From contig JABAKD010000027.1 in assembly GCA_012845835.1 (NCBI GenBank), forward strand, positions 12,086,487 to 12,150,486: 64,000 bases of DNA, read 5' to 3'. The notes under the pieces are model-generated. The model made no database searches and was not told the DNA's origin. It worked only from the letters and a program-made list of their open reading frames with translations. This document shows, piece by piece, positions 55,920-64,000 of this stretch (its first letter is position 1; each line of letters opens with the position of its first letter). A program made the position numbers and the translations under genes. The stretch comes from Undaria pinnatifida (Eukaryota > Sar > Phaeophyceae > Laminariales > Alariaceae).

Positions 55920-56960
55920 CTGTACTACAGCACCTGAACACGTTTACTATAGAAGTGAGAGCAAAGTAGGCCCAACCAGAGGGCACAGTAGCACCGCTCG
56001 ACAGCCCTATACACATGCCCACACGCAAACCAAAGTGGAGCCCAGGTAACAGTCGCAGCGACAACAACAACACCACCATCCGGAGAGCAGCACACATCGC
56101 CAACAGCAAGCAACGCACACCGCACACACAAATCTACGTTTTTCGCCCCTGACTGCTGCTGCTTTCAGTTCCGCACGATTCAGGATACATAGTCTAATCA
56201 GAAGGAAATTCCCTGTCGTTGTTCTCACATGTACCACACTGATGCAACAGAGCAGTGGGGGCACTATAACGCACCTGGGTAGAGCTCGGAGGTGTTGCAC
56301 ATACACCTAGTCTTTCGCGGACCATCAGGTATTAGTCTATACCTTTAGAGCAGACTGCGACAGAGCCCGCCGCTGTGCTCCTGTACCGACATTGACTGCT
56401 CGTACAGTCCGTACTTGCACTGACTGGAGCACTACGAATACTACTGTGCTGTACACCTTCCACCTTCCGTTCCATACAGTATCGAGTTCCACGAAATTCC
56501 CTCATGTCTCTGCCTCCCGTAATAGAACCGGCTGTGTGGGGCGTAGGGATGGGAATTTCGTGGGCGCATTACATCTCGGTGCAGCATAGTCGCGTGTACG
56601 ATGATAACAACTCAAGATACTGGTTTTCAGTCAGAGCTCATATTTGAGAAAGGGCGTTCGTGCTTGCCGTGCTTGCTGTATTCTCATCGATGCATTTTTG
56701 TCTCAGCTGGCTTCCTTATTGCCCTGTTTATTGTTCATAGGTGTCCTGGACTGTACGGTGCCGGCCCTTTTGATGGGATTACCGCGTGTACGATATACTC
56801 CTGCTTTTGCTGGCTGCATTCTCATCCTTGCTGTACTCCTGCTGCACTCTCAGATCCTAAATCTATGCTTTGTTACCCTGTCAGCTGCAACTTGCTGCTC
56901 ACATCAAGCTTTTCCCTTCGACTGTTCGGTACCTTCGTCGAACGTCCCACCTAACGAAGT
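55920..56960. other. Pyrimidine-rich, intron-like stretch
   Basis: 56640-56970 is rich in T and C and ends in GTTTTTTTTGCAG (56959-56971), a strong 3' splice-site pattern. Open frames here (56601-56954, 56644-56979) are Leu/Cys/Phe-rich and look compositional. Confidence 0.4.
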
Positions 56961-56971
56961 TTTTTTTGCAG

Positions 56972-57115
56972 TACACTGAGGAACAGCAGGCCAACGTATA
57001 TCGTCGTCTTCGTTACAGTGAACACGTGCCTCGTATGAAACTTTTGGCGAATGTTGCGCAGATAACGGCAAAAGTTTTGACAGTGTATCCGATCCCGCAC
57101 TCTGCGAAGGCGTGA
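56972..57115 (+). CDS. Candidate terminal exon of an unidentified host gene
   Basis: Directly after the polypyrimidine-AG acceptor an open frame of 47 codons runs to a TGA at 57113-57115. It begins YTEEQQANVYRRLRYSEH and ends YPIPHSAKA. It has ordinary protein composition, no repeats and no frame damage, unlike neighbouring retroelement scraps. The family is not recognised. Upstream exons could not be identified, so the gene is partial. It converges with the minus-strand transporter exon at 59386-59693. Confidence 0.35.
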   Translation, partial: YTEEQQANVYRRLRYSEHVPRMKLLANVAQITAKVLTVYPIPHSAKA

Positions 57116-57270
57116 TACTGCCCTCCTTTCCCGAGTTAAAGTTGATATTCCCGATATCTCGACAAACGCGCTGCCTTGGGCTGCATTGTGTCTTCCAGGC
57201 CAACCTTTGATTAGGACTATCCCGTCGATTCAATCAAAACAACAATCAGTCATATTGTAAAACTAGGGGC

Positions 57271-57515
57271 TGTTACAGACACAGACCACCCTCTTGTAGG
57301 TCTCTCTACTATGCAGGTTCCACGTTGGTCACTCACGTGTAATGAATAAGCTCTTGTATTTGCCCCACAAGCCACGGACAGAACTGAACGGTAGACGCGT
57401 GCTATTGCGCGGAGCAAATGCCTCATCCCCTTTCCTATACGCAGGTGCTTTCAAAGGCATCCTCGACCTTACGCCTTATTAGGCTCCCAGGGCAATACCA
57501 TAACACTAGGCCACC
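57271..57515. repeat. LTR-like direct repeat, left
   Basis: It starts TGTTACAGACACAG and ends ATACCATAACA. It aligns with 57769-58033 over its length (TCTCTCTACTA, CCACAAGCCACGGA, TCATCCCCTTT, TATACGCA, TACGCCTT). Confidence 0.75.
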
Positions 57516-57768
57516 CTGGTGAGCAGTATATGCAGAAATATGGAAGAGTCGGAGAAGCACCGTAGAGCATGACTCGAAGATGAGGCTCTTCAATATCTAC
57601 TCCCACACCTCTACCTTGCAAGGTTACGGAGCCTCAGGAAAAACGCTAAAGCAGAAAGCCACAAAGGAGAACGGAAGACGGAAAACGGGCTACAGAACAC
57701 CCCAGCGAATGGCGGGATCGACAGGCGCGAGTCCTGCCGTCGACGCCGTGCATTATAAGACTGGGGGC

Positions 57769-58033
57769 TGTTACAGACACAGGCCGCCCTCTTGCAGGTC
57801 TCTCTACTACGACGGTTCCACGCTGGTCACTCACTTGTGTTTGGTAAGCTCTTGTCGTAGTCCCACAAGCCACGGATATAGCTGAACGCTAAACGCGTTC
57901 TAATTCGCGGAGCGAAGGCGTCATCCCCTTTTTCCTATACGCACAAGCCTCCAGAGACATGTTGAACCATTTTATATAGTTACCGTACCTTAGATGTTAC
58001 GCCTTGTTAGGCTAGCAGGGCAATACCATACCA
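57769..58033. repeat. LTR-like direct repeat, right
   Basis: Second copy, preceded by ACTGGGGGC, which could serve as a polypurine tract. About 253 bases separate the copies. No protein motif lies between them, and no matching target duplication flanks the pair (GGGGC / CCCAC). It is a second candidate miniature LTR element, less certain than the 10.4 and 13.1 kb ones. Confidence 0.7.
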
Positions 58034-58039
58034 CCCACT

Positions 58040-59380
58040 CACAAACGTCCACGTACACCCATGTGGCGTGCCCTGTATTATATGCCTGGTGCACACGGGC
58101 TCGCACAAACATGTGGCGGGTTCTGTATTTTACACACGAACGAATGTTAGAAGCGACAAAATTCGTGGCTACGAGTACTGAAACCGATGTGAGGCGTAAT
58201 TTCCTCAATGTCAATCCAGTTAGCAAAAATTCGACAAAATAGGCACCATTTGGCTTTTATGCTGACCGGACGCCGTAATCTCCTAGAGTCCGCGACGACA
58301 CGATCAAGGGCAGACGGGGTATCCCAATTCTCACCGCCGAGTCTGGGCCACTAGTTCGATGGGCCCTTGTTACCGCGACTAAGCAATCCACTTGATGGCG
58401 GTGCATATCGCCAATTAAAATAACACATAAAACTGCAATCACCACATAAATAGGGGTAGATACTCATGCCAGTGGTTCTAAACTGCTGACACGACATCCC
58501 TTGAATAACTGCTCCCTATATCGTAGGTGTCGATCTGGCTGACCACACCGACTCCAATCTCCAGGGTTTGGGATCGTAGAACAAACCGCCAGCACACAGG
58601 AGTAGTCATTGCGATTACGTCTTCAAAATAGTTGCGGGGTGTCCTCTTGCCGCTCTCATGCTGAACGGGGCACCTCGTTCTGTGTCGCTCCTTACCCAGT
58701 CCTGGCAATCGACAGTCGCGTCTTACTGCCCCAAATATGCACCATAGGTGCGCCTACAGCCACAACGTCAACGCAGTGAAATTGACCAACACACCTCCGC
58801 TTCATGTTCTTGAGCCAAACGGCGTGAAAAATACCGGGTGTCCCTACATTGTATGGCTGCTTCAGTACTGGTTCCACGTTTGTTTTATGTGGGTCGGATG
58901 GCAAGTTCTACGGTCGGAAGCGCAGGTCTAGTAAAGCGGGAGCAAGGACAAGCCAGGAAAATAAAAGTAGAAAGAGTTAGGAAGTTATTTTGCTGTGTTC
59001 ATGCTTCAACACTGCTACATATTGCCCTAATTGCGTGAGAAGGCATTTTTCTCGAGCGCAACGAGCAACACTCGCCAGCTGAACGTGCGACGTGACGTGA
59101 GGTTCCTTCTGGAACGCGCACGTTGCCGTACCGCGGATGAATTTATTCGTCATCCAAAACGCCGTACTTGATAAAAATTGAAAGCGCGACGCGGTTAACA
59201 ATTCCACGGCTTAGGAATACAGCGAGTACTGCTGTAATACTGTGGTAAAACACAAATCGTACCCCAATAATGATGGGTAAGATGCCCCCGCCGACGAGAA
59301 ACAAGTTGACCACAATGCCCCACCCTTGCCGAAGCTCGTATCGAAAATAAGAACGGAAAGCGCGCAGTCACGGACAACCT
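58040..59380. other. Spacer, no gene recognised
   Basis: Only short frames are present. ATGTGGCG(T/G) (58060, 58110) and GTATTATATGCC/GTATTTTACAC give a weak local duplication. This is probably 3' flanking DNA of the transporter exon on its right. Confidence 0.45.
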
Positions 59381-59385
59381 TCTCC

Positions 59386-59693
59386 CTACCCAACGCGTCG
59401 ACGACCGGCTGCTTTGAGCAGGCCGCAGCAAGCGACGTACACAAAAATTATTACTACTGATATCACCACGCAAACGGTGTAAAGCGCAGCCGGCCACGCC
59501 GCGTCGTCAGGTCCCATAAGCGCGGCGATGATCGCAGGGATCAACATCTCGCCCAGAGCGCCACCGATGACCATTCGTGACGAGTTCTTGCCCGAGAGGA
59601 AGAACCCTGTCTCCGGCAAGGGGTGTTTCGGGCCCGCGACGGTATTGAAGGTTCCGAGCGACCAGCGTAGGGGAACAGGGTTAACGATGGCGT
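59386..59693 (-). CDS. C-terminal exon of an MFS transporter-like gene
   Basis: The minus frame reads WSLGTFNTVAGPKHPLPETG, then SRMVIGGALGEMLIPAIIAA and, after GPDDAAWP, ALYTVCVVISVVIIFVYVAC, ending KAAGRRRVG with a TAG at 59386-59388. Two hydrophobic helices with a GGALGEM loop and a basic tail match the last two membrane segments of major-facilitator sugar-type (MFSD4-like) transporters. The frame is undamaged. An upstream stop lies at 59698-59700, and an AG acceptor (CAG/ACG) is possible at about 59693. The remaining exons would lie to the right but were not found; the 258-bp repeats begin only 220 bases away. This is the best host-gene candidate in the window. Confidence 0.55.
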
Positions 59694-59911
59694 CTGGTCA
59701 TGCTTACCGGGGGGATCAATTGTTTCTGCGCTGCTATCTGCAAGGCATATACATATTTAGCGGGTGCAAGGGGAAGGGGAGGGAATTGAAGCGATGTGTG
59801 TACGAATGCCTGCCACGCATGTACGCGCAGGGATTATATATTATCCTTGAAGGAGAGGGATGGGTATTCCGGAAATGGGCGAAACACACGCATACTTGAC
59901 ACATCCTTGAG

Positions 59912-60689
59912 GTAAAACACTTCTATCGGCGCCAGGCAATTTGCCAATGCAGAGAGGCGTCGCGGTGCCTTTACGCGCAACCTCAACATCTCACGGTGTA
60001 TCTTGATACACGGTACTGTACGTGAAGGCATCTGCTCGCTAATGCTTGAGTTTGGCAGAATGTAGTGCTGTGACGCACACACGCCATTAACAGTAGCTTC
60101 TCACCTTGCCCTCTACCATGCGCCACCAGAAAAGCATACTGCGTTGAACACGCGTCACATTTTTTTCATATAAACACTTTTATCAGCGCCAGGCAATTTG
60201 CCAATGCAAAGAGGCATCGCGGTGCGTTTGCGCGCAACCTCAACATGTTGCGGCGTATCTTGACGCACACGGTACTGTACGTGAAGGCATCTGCTCGCTA
60301 ATGCTTGAGTTTGGCAGAATGTAGTGCTGTGACGCACACACGCCATTAACAGTAGCTTCTCGCCTTGCCCTCCACCATACGCCATCAGAAAAGCATACTG
60401 CGTTGAACACGTGTCACAATTTTTTCATATAAACACTTCTATCAGCGCCAGGCAGTTTGGCGATGCAAAGAGGCATCGCGGTGCGTTTGCGCGCAACCTC
60501 AACATGTTGCGGTGTATCTTGATGATACACGGTACTGTACGTGAAGGCATCTGCTCGCTTATAGTTGAGTTTGGCACGATGTAGTGCTGTGACGCACAAA
60601 CGCCATTAACAGTAGCTTCTCACCTTGCCCTCCACCATGCGCCATCAGAAAAGCATACTGCGTTGAACACGCGTCACATTTTTTTTCAT
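59912..60689. repeat. 258-bp tandem repeat (x3)
   Basis: Three head-to-tail copies start near 59912, 60171 and 60429. Spacings between the GCCAGGCA(A/G)TTTG boxes are 257 and 259. Copies differ by scattered substitutions and a small insertion (TGATACACGG). Each carries TTTGGCA(G/C)(A/G)ATGTAGTGCTG and ends CACATTTTTTTCAT. The same sentence repeats in the minus frames, but no gene is evident. Confidence 0.95.
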
Positions 60690-60786
60690 TTTTGGAGTAG
60701 TTCCTGGACGTAATATTTACGTGACATTTAAGAATTTTTGGGTAGATTTTGGGCATTCTTTTAACGTGATTGTTGTGTTTTTACAG

Positions 60787-60850
60787 ATCCTTGTGGTTTG
60801 AGTGCGTTGCTGTATGATACCGCCCGCGAGAACACTCGAAGGCACATCTA
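60787..60850 (+). other. Possible small terminal exon
   Basis: GATTGTTGTGTTTTTACAG (60768-60786) is a good 3' splice-site pattern. The following frame reads PCGLSALLYDTARENTRRHI then TAG at 60848-60850. It is too short for family assignment and could be chance. Confidence 0.2.
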
Positions 60851-61217
60851 GATCTCAGTGATACAGTCGACTTGTGATCGGCTTCTCGTCTCTCCAACCA
60901 GTGACGGCACAGTTGGTGCTGGGTGGACACGCCACCCTCGGTTTTGGCAGCAAGCTTCACATACAGCACATGTTTCCATGTCATTTCTGTGAGTTTTCGA
61001 CACCCTGGTCATAGAGTCAAGTGATCGGCGTGTAAATGTGCATCTATAAAAAGAGTGTACGCCTATGGGTGAACGCGCCAATTTTCAGTGAAACAACGGT
61101 CACTGCACTTTATTCGACTCCGCGGGGCATCACTGCTTTTTGCTCCAGCCGCATTCACTGATCAGGTAGTACGATGTCATCGTGCCGCGGTGGGTTACAA
61201 CCTGCTTAACTAGAGAT

Positions 61218-61706
61218 TCAATTAATCTTGCAGGGCTCTCCACTAAAACGAAAGAAAACACGACGGGAATTTCGGAACACGACGAGAAGTTGGTGGTTTC
61301 TTGCCTTCATGAACGTGTATTGTATTGAGATCAAGGGCCGGGTGTCTTCGTTCGTCTCCCGGCCATCATACACTAAGGAATCTCTGCGTTTCATCCTGCT
61401 TTTGTCCGTTCCACCACAGGTAAGCACTTCCGCTGCTTCTTGTGCCCTGTACGATAGATATGTTGTGCCGTCGATGCTCAGAACGGTTTTGGGCGGCCGA
61501 AAGCATCTGAGCTTCACCCCCTTGGACAGAACGGAACCGTATCCAATGTGCGCGAGACCTGGCTCGCAATGTCTCGTGCGGTAAAAAAACACTATTCTAC
61601 AGGAATACCAATGTTGTACTTTTGCGACATCCGATACGCCGTAGCCAACAAGCACACGACGCAATGCGGAAACGGTGGCGACCACGACCGCTCCCCAGTG
61701 GTCCAC
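61218..61706 (-). CDS. Hypothetical 162-codon ORF
   Basis: One of the longer undamaged non-satellite frames of the window. Its text (KLRCFRPPKTVLSIDGTTYL, then GGTDKSRMKRRDSLVYDGRE) matches no family I know. There is no membrane helix or signal peptide. An opposing plus frame (61228-61584) contains an exon-like segment, so only one can be real. Confidence 0.25.
   Translation of the reverse strand: MDHWGAVVVATVSALRRVLVGYGVSDVAKVQHWYSCRIVFFYRTRHCEPGLAHIGYGSVLSKGVKLRCFRPPKTVLSIDGTTYLSYRAQEAAEVLTCGGTDKSRMKRRDSLVYDGRETNEDTRPLISIQYTFMKARNHQLLVVFRNSRRVFFRFSGEPCKIN
61234..61419 (+). other. Possible internal exon, 62 codons
   Basis: Bounded by TTAATCTTGCAG (acceptor) and CACAG/GTAAGC (donor), the segment is exactly 186 bases and open throughout in phase 0 (GSPLKRKKTRREFRN, RSWWFLAFMNVYCIEIKG). 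The family is unknown. It overlaps the minus ORF at 61218-61706. Confidence 0.25.
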
Positions 61707-61799
61707 GCAGTTATGAACTCATATTTCATAGCCAGGTTCTGTAAAGACTACCAATGTACTATTTATGATAACAGCATTTAGTTCCGGAATAACTAGCCA

Positions 61800-62440
61800 G
61801 ATCGAGACCAGTGCGTGCCGTGATCAAGAGGATATGCACCATATTCACTCTCTGTAGGAGATATTGCACGACCACGGACGGATCGACCACTTGATCAAGA
61901 GGTTCTCTCGTACAATGCTGGGAGGCCTATCACAGAGCATGACGCGATATCTAAATTCTCCTGTTCGTCGTGCTGTTGCGAACAAACCGGCGTCTTCATT
62001 TGTCATAGCAGGACGACACCCCCGGAACCGGTGGCGATCAACGCGAGGTGTGGGAAGACCTAGAATCAACGTACACCATAACTGCACCCGCGAGACTGTC
62101 CGCGCCAAGAGTACGGAACTGGCCGTCAACGCCATAAGTTAAGACAAGGCCAACATGGTCTTCTTTGTGGATGTAAGATATGACCAGCGACGAGGGAGGC
62201 GACGGGGGATCCAATGAATGGCCGGCGTTCAAATATTATAGAATGTCCTCGTCTAAGGCTTTTCGCCGGTGGTGTACCAGCACATTTGATATGATGGCCC
62301 GTAGTAACCTGACCTTTCACCCGTCCCATTTCCAGGCGACCATACGTCACTAGTATCTAGACAACTTGTCCCGCTGGAACACGACGCGGCGAATATCGCC
62401 GACCATCCATCGCTACGCTCACGGAGTTGATGGTTCTGCA
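61800..62440. other. No gene recognised
   Basis: Short frames on both strands, no motif and no clear repeat. Confidence 0.45.
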
Positions 62441-62479
62441 GTTGTCCCGTGCCAGCTTGGGTATGGACAAGCAGGTTAA

Positions 62480-62905
62480 CACGAACAACCGTGCAAAAGG
62501 CGAGACCGCATCCACGGTCGGCGCTGAAAAACCTTGATTATCCATGCATGCGTCCACGACTCATAAAGACTTGGGCTGAATGTTTTCAGAAAGGAGCACC
62601 GCGTCATCGAAGGGCAAAAATGTCAATATTTCTATACGATCAAGTGCACCTCTCGTGTCTACGGTCACGAGAAGCCGGACTCCAACTTCGATAACGACTC
62701 CGGTGGCGTTTTTAGCAGCGGATGGCTCCAACTGACGTACGGTTTGGTCAAGGGCAACGGAATGACTTTCCTAATGCATGGCGGCGCCACGTATTAGCGC
62801 ATTGACAACAAGCTGATCCCTCTCCTGAACGGCGGCATGACCGAAAACGTGTTGTTGGATGTACCGAAGACAACCGTGACCTACGGTATAAAAAGGTGAC
62901 GTGTA
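62480..62905 (+). pseudogene. Copia-3 gag end and protease fragment
   Basis: One plus frame runs FRKEHRVIEGQKCQYFYTIK, then SRVYGHEKPDSNFDNDSGGV and GNGMTFLMHGGATY followed by a stop, then RIDNKLIPLL and VLLDVPKTVTYGIKR (about 62590-62895). The protease motif that should read DSGA is HGGA, with both catalytic Asp and Ser lost. Upstream the gag knuckle is frameshifted. This is the third copia lineage fragment in the window. Confidence 0.7.
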
Positions 62906-63099
62906 ACTACTACCTGCAACCTCTACAACACCCCCGTTCAACAAAAGCCGAGTGCGATTTTCGGCTTTATCGCTCCGGGCTTTGCGTCACATATCTTCTC
63001 TGCGGTCGCATAAATAATGGGAAGGGTTGGTATCATCCCAGGATAGGGCGTTGAACTTTTTAGGCTTTAGGCCAAACGTTTCTGACCGATCTGACCGGT

Positions 63100-63295
63100 T
63101 GAGCTCCCCAAGTGTGGGGCTATTGGTTACTTTGATAACTTCGCGACTATGTTTGCTTTACGCCTAGCGCATAGAAATGTCGGTCGGGTTGCGCGAACGA
63201 ATGTCTTCGAAGTCATGTGTCGGGTGAGATAGTAGGATCCTCATGCTAGGAGCTCAGACACCTCTACTGCACCCCTGGCGTGGGATGGCTCGTGT
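63100..63295 (+). repeat. LTR-like dispersed repeat, copy 2 (partner 27865-28100)
   Basis: TGTCGGTCGGGTTGCGCGAA, CGAATGTCTTCGAA, CTAGGAGCTC and GGCGTGGGATGGCTC align with 27865-28100. It follows the copia-3 fragment at a distance of 200 bases. Confidence 0.55.
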
Positions 63296-63811
63296 GCTGC
63301 CAACCTCGGGAATGATGTCCCTCATCTGCTGAAATGTGACGTTGTGGGGGCACTGAAAACATCTAGAGGGGGACTTGCATATGTGCCTTCGAAATGGAGT
63401 TTGGCACTGGCGTCGTCCGCCATTGTCATCACGCCGCAAGTAAAACGCCGATGGGATCTTCGTGGCAGCATCGGTTGGCATCGGTGGAACATCGTAGCTT
63501 GGCAAGGGCTTGAGGCCGCCAGAGCACAGTCGCCCGCGGTTTTTGGACCACCGGCGCGCCATCACTTGGGTCACTGGAACATCACCGTACGAGGCCGTTG
63601 AAGCATCGCCACCTGGCATCGCTGCAGCATCCCCATGTGGAGCAGACAGGTCGATACCACCTGAAACGCCTGTGGGCTCTGACGCTCCTCGTGACCAGCG
63701 CTTGAATAATGCTTTACCAAGACGCAGCGCAAACAACGAGGACACCTGATCCGGTGCCTTCGTCCACCGTGAACTGGAGGAGGCTGACGCGGTCAAGTTA
63801 GGGACAATCAA
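63254..63811 (-). pseudogene. Acidic GGDA-repeat linker, copia type
   Basis: The 185-codon minus frame contains HGDAAAMPGGDASTASYGD, the same kind of Gly/Asp/Ala repeat as the plus strand at 1080-2110, then a Cys/Arg-rich part with no motif I recognise. The opposite orientation to the nearby copia-3 fragment means it belongs to another copy. Linker function is inferred from composition only. Confidence 0.4.
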
Positions 63812-63819
63812 AATGCAGT

Positions 63820-64000
63820 CTCGCGACAGTGCCTTTGGTGTGTGGGCTCGGCGATAAGGAATAATCTGGGATACTTAAGGCCTTCGTGTACACTGGCACA
63901 TCTTTCTCAGGCCTCCCGCTGTTTGCAGATGTATTGGTAGGTTTGGGGCAAAAAAAAAGATATATTGACCGGACCAATCAACCATAGACGCGTAGCAGGT
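63820..64000. other. Window end, no feature recognised
   Basis: Noncoding, with an A run at 63951-63959. Confidence 0.5.

Noticed and set aside
59912-60689. CRISPR-like or coding repeat
   Set aside because: The copies are contiguous 258-bp tandems with no spacers. The organism is eukaryotic, and frames merely repeat the unit.
61234-61419. PiggyBac transposase exon (RSWWFLAFMN)
   Set aside because: One short loosely similar stretch without catalytic Asp residues or the Cys-rich tail is not enough.

Overview
The window is TE-dominated nuclear DNA from a eukaryote. There are no operons or bacterial signals. Almost every recognisable coding stretch is a broken retroelement domain, and the rest is satellite, minisatellite and dispersed repeat. 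The style of the Ty1/copia, Ty3/gypsy, DIRS-like and LINE proteins, a GC content judged by eye near one half, and tRNA-headed SINEs would suit a stramenopile alga such as a brown alga. That placement is recollection of family style, not a search result, and is weak.

Layout. 0.6-2.3 kb: copia RNase H scrap (-) and an acidic copia linker (+). 2.5-6.7 kb: C-rich tract, CGGGACGG-type array around a hypothetical ORF with an exact 105-bp duplication, minisatellites. 8.4-11.7 kb: three tRNA-derived SINE copies, a 372-bp TRIM-like mini LTR element (10408-10779) and a 0.66-kb inverted-repeat element. 12.1-13.9 kb: a 12-bp CATGGG satellite interrupted by a second TRIM copy (13143-13522). 14.1-21.95 kb: a 5'-truncated LINE (+) split by an LTR-bounded copia (-, 16339-21648, TSD CTGCG), itself carrying a Harbinger-type MITE (17520-18267, TSD TAA); this is three-level nesting. 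22.2-28.95 kb: a second decayed copia (+) and a foldback element. 29.7-33.9 kb: tandem 258-bp repeat, a gag-like ORF with a CCCH finger, then a tyrosine recombinase (YR) with no reverse transcriptase seen between them. 34.3-37.7 kb: DIRS-like RNase H/YR remnant (-). 40.8-49.8 kb: Ty3/gypsy RT-RNase H (-) and unassigned decayed sequence. 52.07-55.9 kb: an 11-bp CCATGGG satellite that reverses orientation mid-array, flanked by two direct copies of a roughly 0.6-kb repeat. 56.9-59.7 kb: the best candidates for host exons, a plus-strand terminal exon and a minus-strand MFS-transporter-like terminal exon, convergent across an LTR-like repeat pair. 59.9-60.7 kb: three copies of a 258-bp tandem repeat. 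62.5-63.8 kb: a third copia fragment and an LTR-like repeat.

Little here works together as a pathway. The window mainly records successive insertion, decay and local amplification. Nested order gives relative ages: LINE, then copia, then MITE; and the 12-bp satellite, then TRIM copy 2. Every retroelement examined has stops, frameshifts or substitutions at catalytic positions, so none looks autonomous as given.
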